From: an uncultured Oscillospiraceae bacterium
GTDB lineage: Bacteria > Bacillota > Clostridia > Oscillospirales > Acutalibacteraceae
DNA length: 35,818 nt
Direction of reading: 5' to 3'
Assembly (NCBI GenBank): GCA_949297075.1
Contig: CASFRX010000064.1
Location: forward strand, 1-35,818
The position numbers and the translations under genes were made by a program. Positions 35,510-35,818 of this stretch are shown here, piece after piece. The notes beneath the pieces are model-generated. The model was not told the origin of the DNA, did not search any database, and was given only the letters and a program-made list of their open reading frames with translations. Position 1 is the first letter of the stretch. Each line of letters begins with the position of its first letter.

Positions 35510-35667
35510 GTTTCAATCCCCCAGAGGAGGTAAGATAGCCTCTGATTAAAGAGCTTATAAGAAAAACTAAATGTTTCAATCCCTCAGAGGGGGTAAGATA
35601 GAAATACTGTCCGAAATGTGAGATATTCATAAGGCAGTGTTTCAATCCCTCAGAGGGGGTAAGATAG
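35510..35667 (-). CRISPR. Short CRISPR array: three repeats, two spacers
   Basis: Repeats of 29-30 bp begin GTTTCAATCCC and end GGTAAGATAG on the plus strand, at 35510-35538, 35573-35601 and 35639-35667. The right two are identical; the left one differs at two positions (C for T at 12, A for G at 19). Spacers are 34 and 37 nt (35539-35572, 35602-35638). The reverse complement ends in ATTGAAAC, the usual Cas6 5' tag, so transcription is on the minus strand; the degenerate repeat is then the distal one and a promoter lies on the right, both as expected. Confidence 0.95.
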
Positions 35668-35689
35668 AACAACATTTTGTTATACGAAC

Positions 35690-35718
35690 ATAATAACACA
35701 CAACTTATAGCTTGTCAA
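35690..35718 (-). promoter_or_regulatory. Leader promoter of the CRISPR array
   Basis: On the minus strand TTGACA (35713-35718), 17-bp spacer and TATTAT (35690-35695) form a near-consensus sigma-A promoter. Transcription would start about 15 nt before the first repeat. Beyond it (35719-35818) I see only AT-rich leader-like sequence, with no gene. Confidence 0.85.
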
Positions 35719-35818
35719 GGTGAAGTTTTTTCATAAAACGACTTTTCCTCTGCGTTGTAAATAGATGTGACCCATTTTGGGCAAAAAATAAGTCAAAATA
35801 TAGTACAATGTTTTTGAA

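Noticed and set aside
35490..35699. Minus-strand ORF with repeated YLTPSEGLKH
   Set aside because: It is a translation of the CRISPR repeats, with no ribosome site.

Overview
The window looks like a piece of a Firmicutes (Clostridia) chromosome, probably an anaerobic gut-type member of the Oscillospiraceae/Ruminococcaceae. The signs are strong AGGAGG-type ribosome binding sites, moderate GC, an alpha/beta-type spore SASP gene, a TnpV-type mobile-element remnant, an ECF sigma/anti-sigma pair and a complete F-type ATP synthase operon. The genus cannot be fixed from sequence alone.

Left part (1-9.4 kb): a partial minus-strand gene with a palindromic operator; an ECF sigma factor/anti-sigma pair on the minus strand; a scar where the 3' end of a TnpV gene abuts a 5'-truncated serine protease; a stand-alone GMP synthase ATP-pyrophosphatase subunit (no amidotransferase domain); cysteine synthase; rarA; a traX-family gene broken by two in-frame stops; a Thr-rich surface protein with eight 21-bp repeats; and tRNA-Asp(GUC) and tRNA-Thr(GGU) behind a good promoter.

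Middle (9.4-21.3 kb): a beta-CASP metallo-beta-lactamase protein; a four-gene minus-strand catabolic operon (Gfo/Idh oxidoreductase, TIM-barrel sugar isomerase, SGNH esterase, glycerophosphodiester phosphodiesterase); then the operon atpI-B-E-F-H-A-G-D-C. Its c subunit carries two carboxylates (E30 and E63) plus TT and Y, the pattern of the Na+-coupled 'two-carboxylate' rotor. Its epsilon subunit is only 86 aa and lacks the C-terminal inhibitory helices.

Right part (21.3-35.8 kb), accessory: a SASP whose C-terminus is replaced by unrelated sequence; an AAA/DUF4143 ATPase behind a perfect palindromic operator; a repeat-like double hairpin; then a nine-gene type III-D-like CRISPR operon on the plus strand: CorA-like membrane protein, Cas6, an unknown 129-aa protein, a CARF-HEPN ribonuclease, a compact HD-less Cas10 (467 aa, GGDE), a large Cas7/Csx10-like fusion, a Cas7-Cas7 fusion, Csx19-like, and a TIGR03986-like RAMP split by a frameshift in an A7 run. 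A three-repeat CRISPR array follows. It is transcribed on the opposite strand from its own near-consensus promoter, so array and operon converge. No cas1/cas2 is present.

Expected logic: Cas6 processes crRNA; Cas10 plus the RAMPs and Csx19 form the effector; target RNA triggers nucleotide second-messenger synthesis by Cas10; the CARF-HEPN RNase and possibly the CorA-like membrane protein carry out the response. Two effectors of different type in one operon, plus an uncharacterised small protein between them, is the most promising novel biology here.
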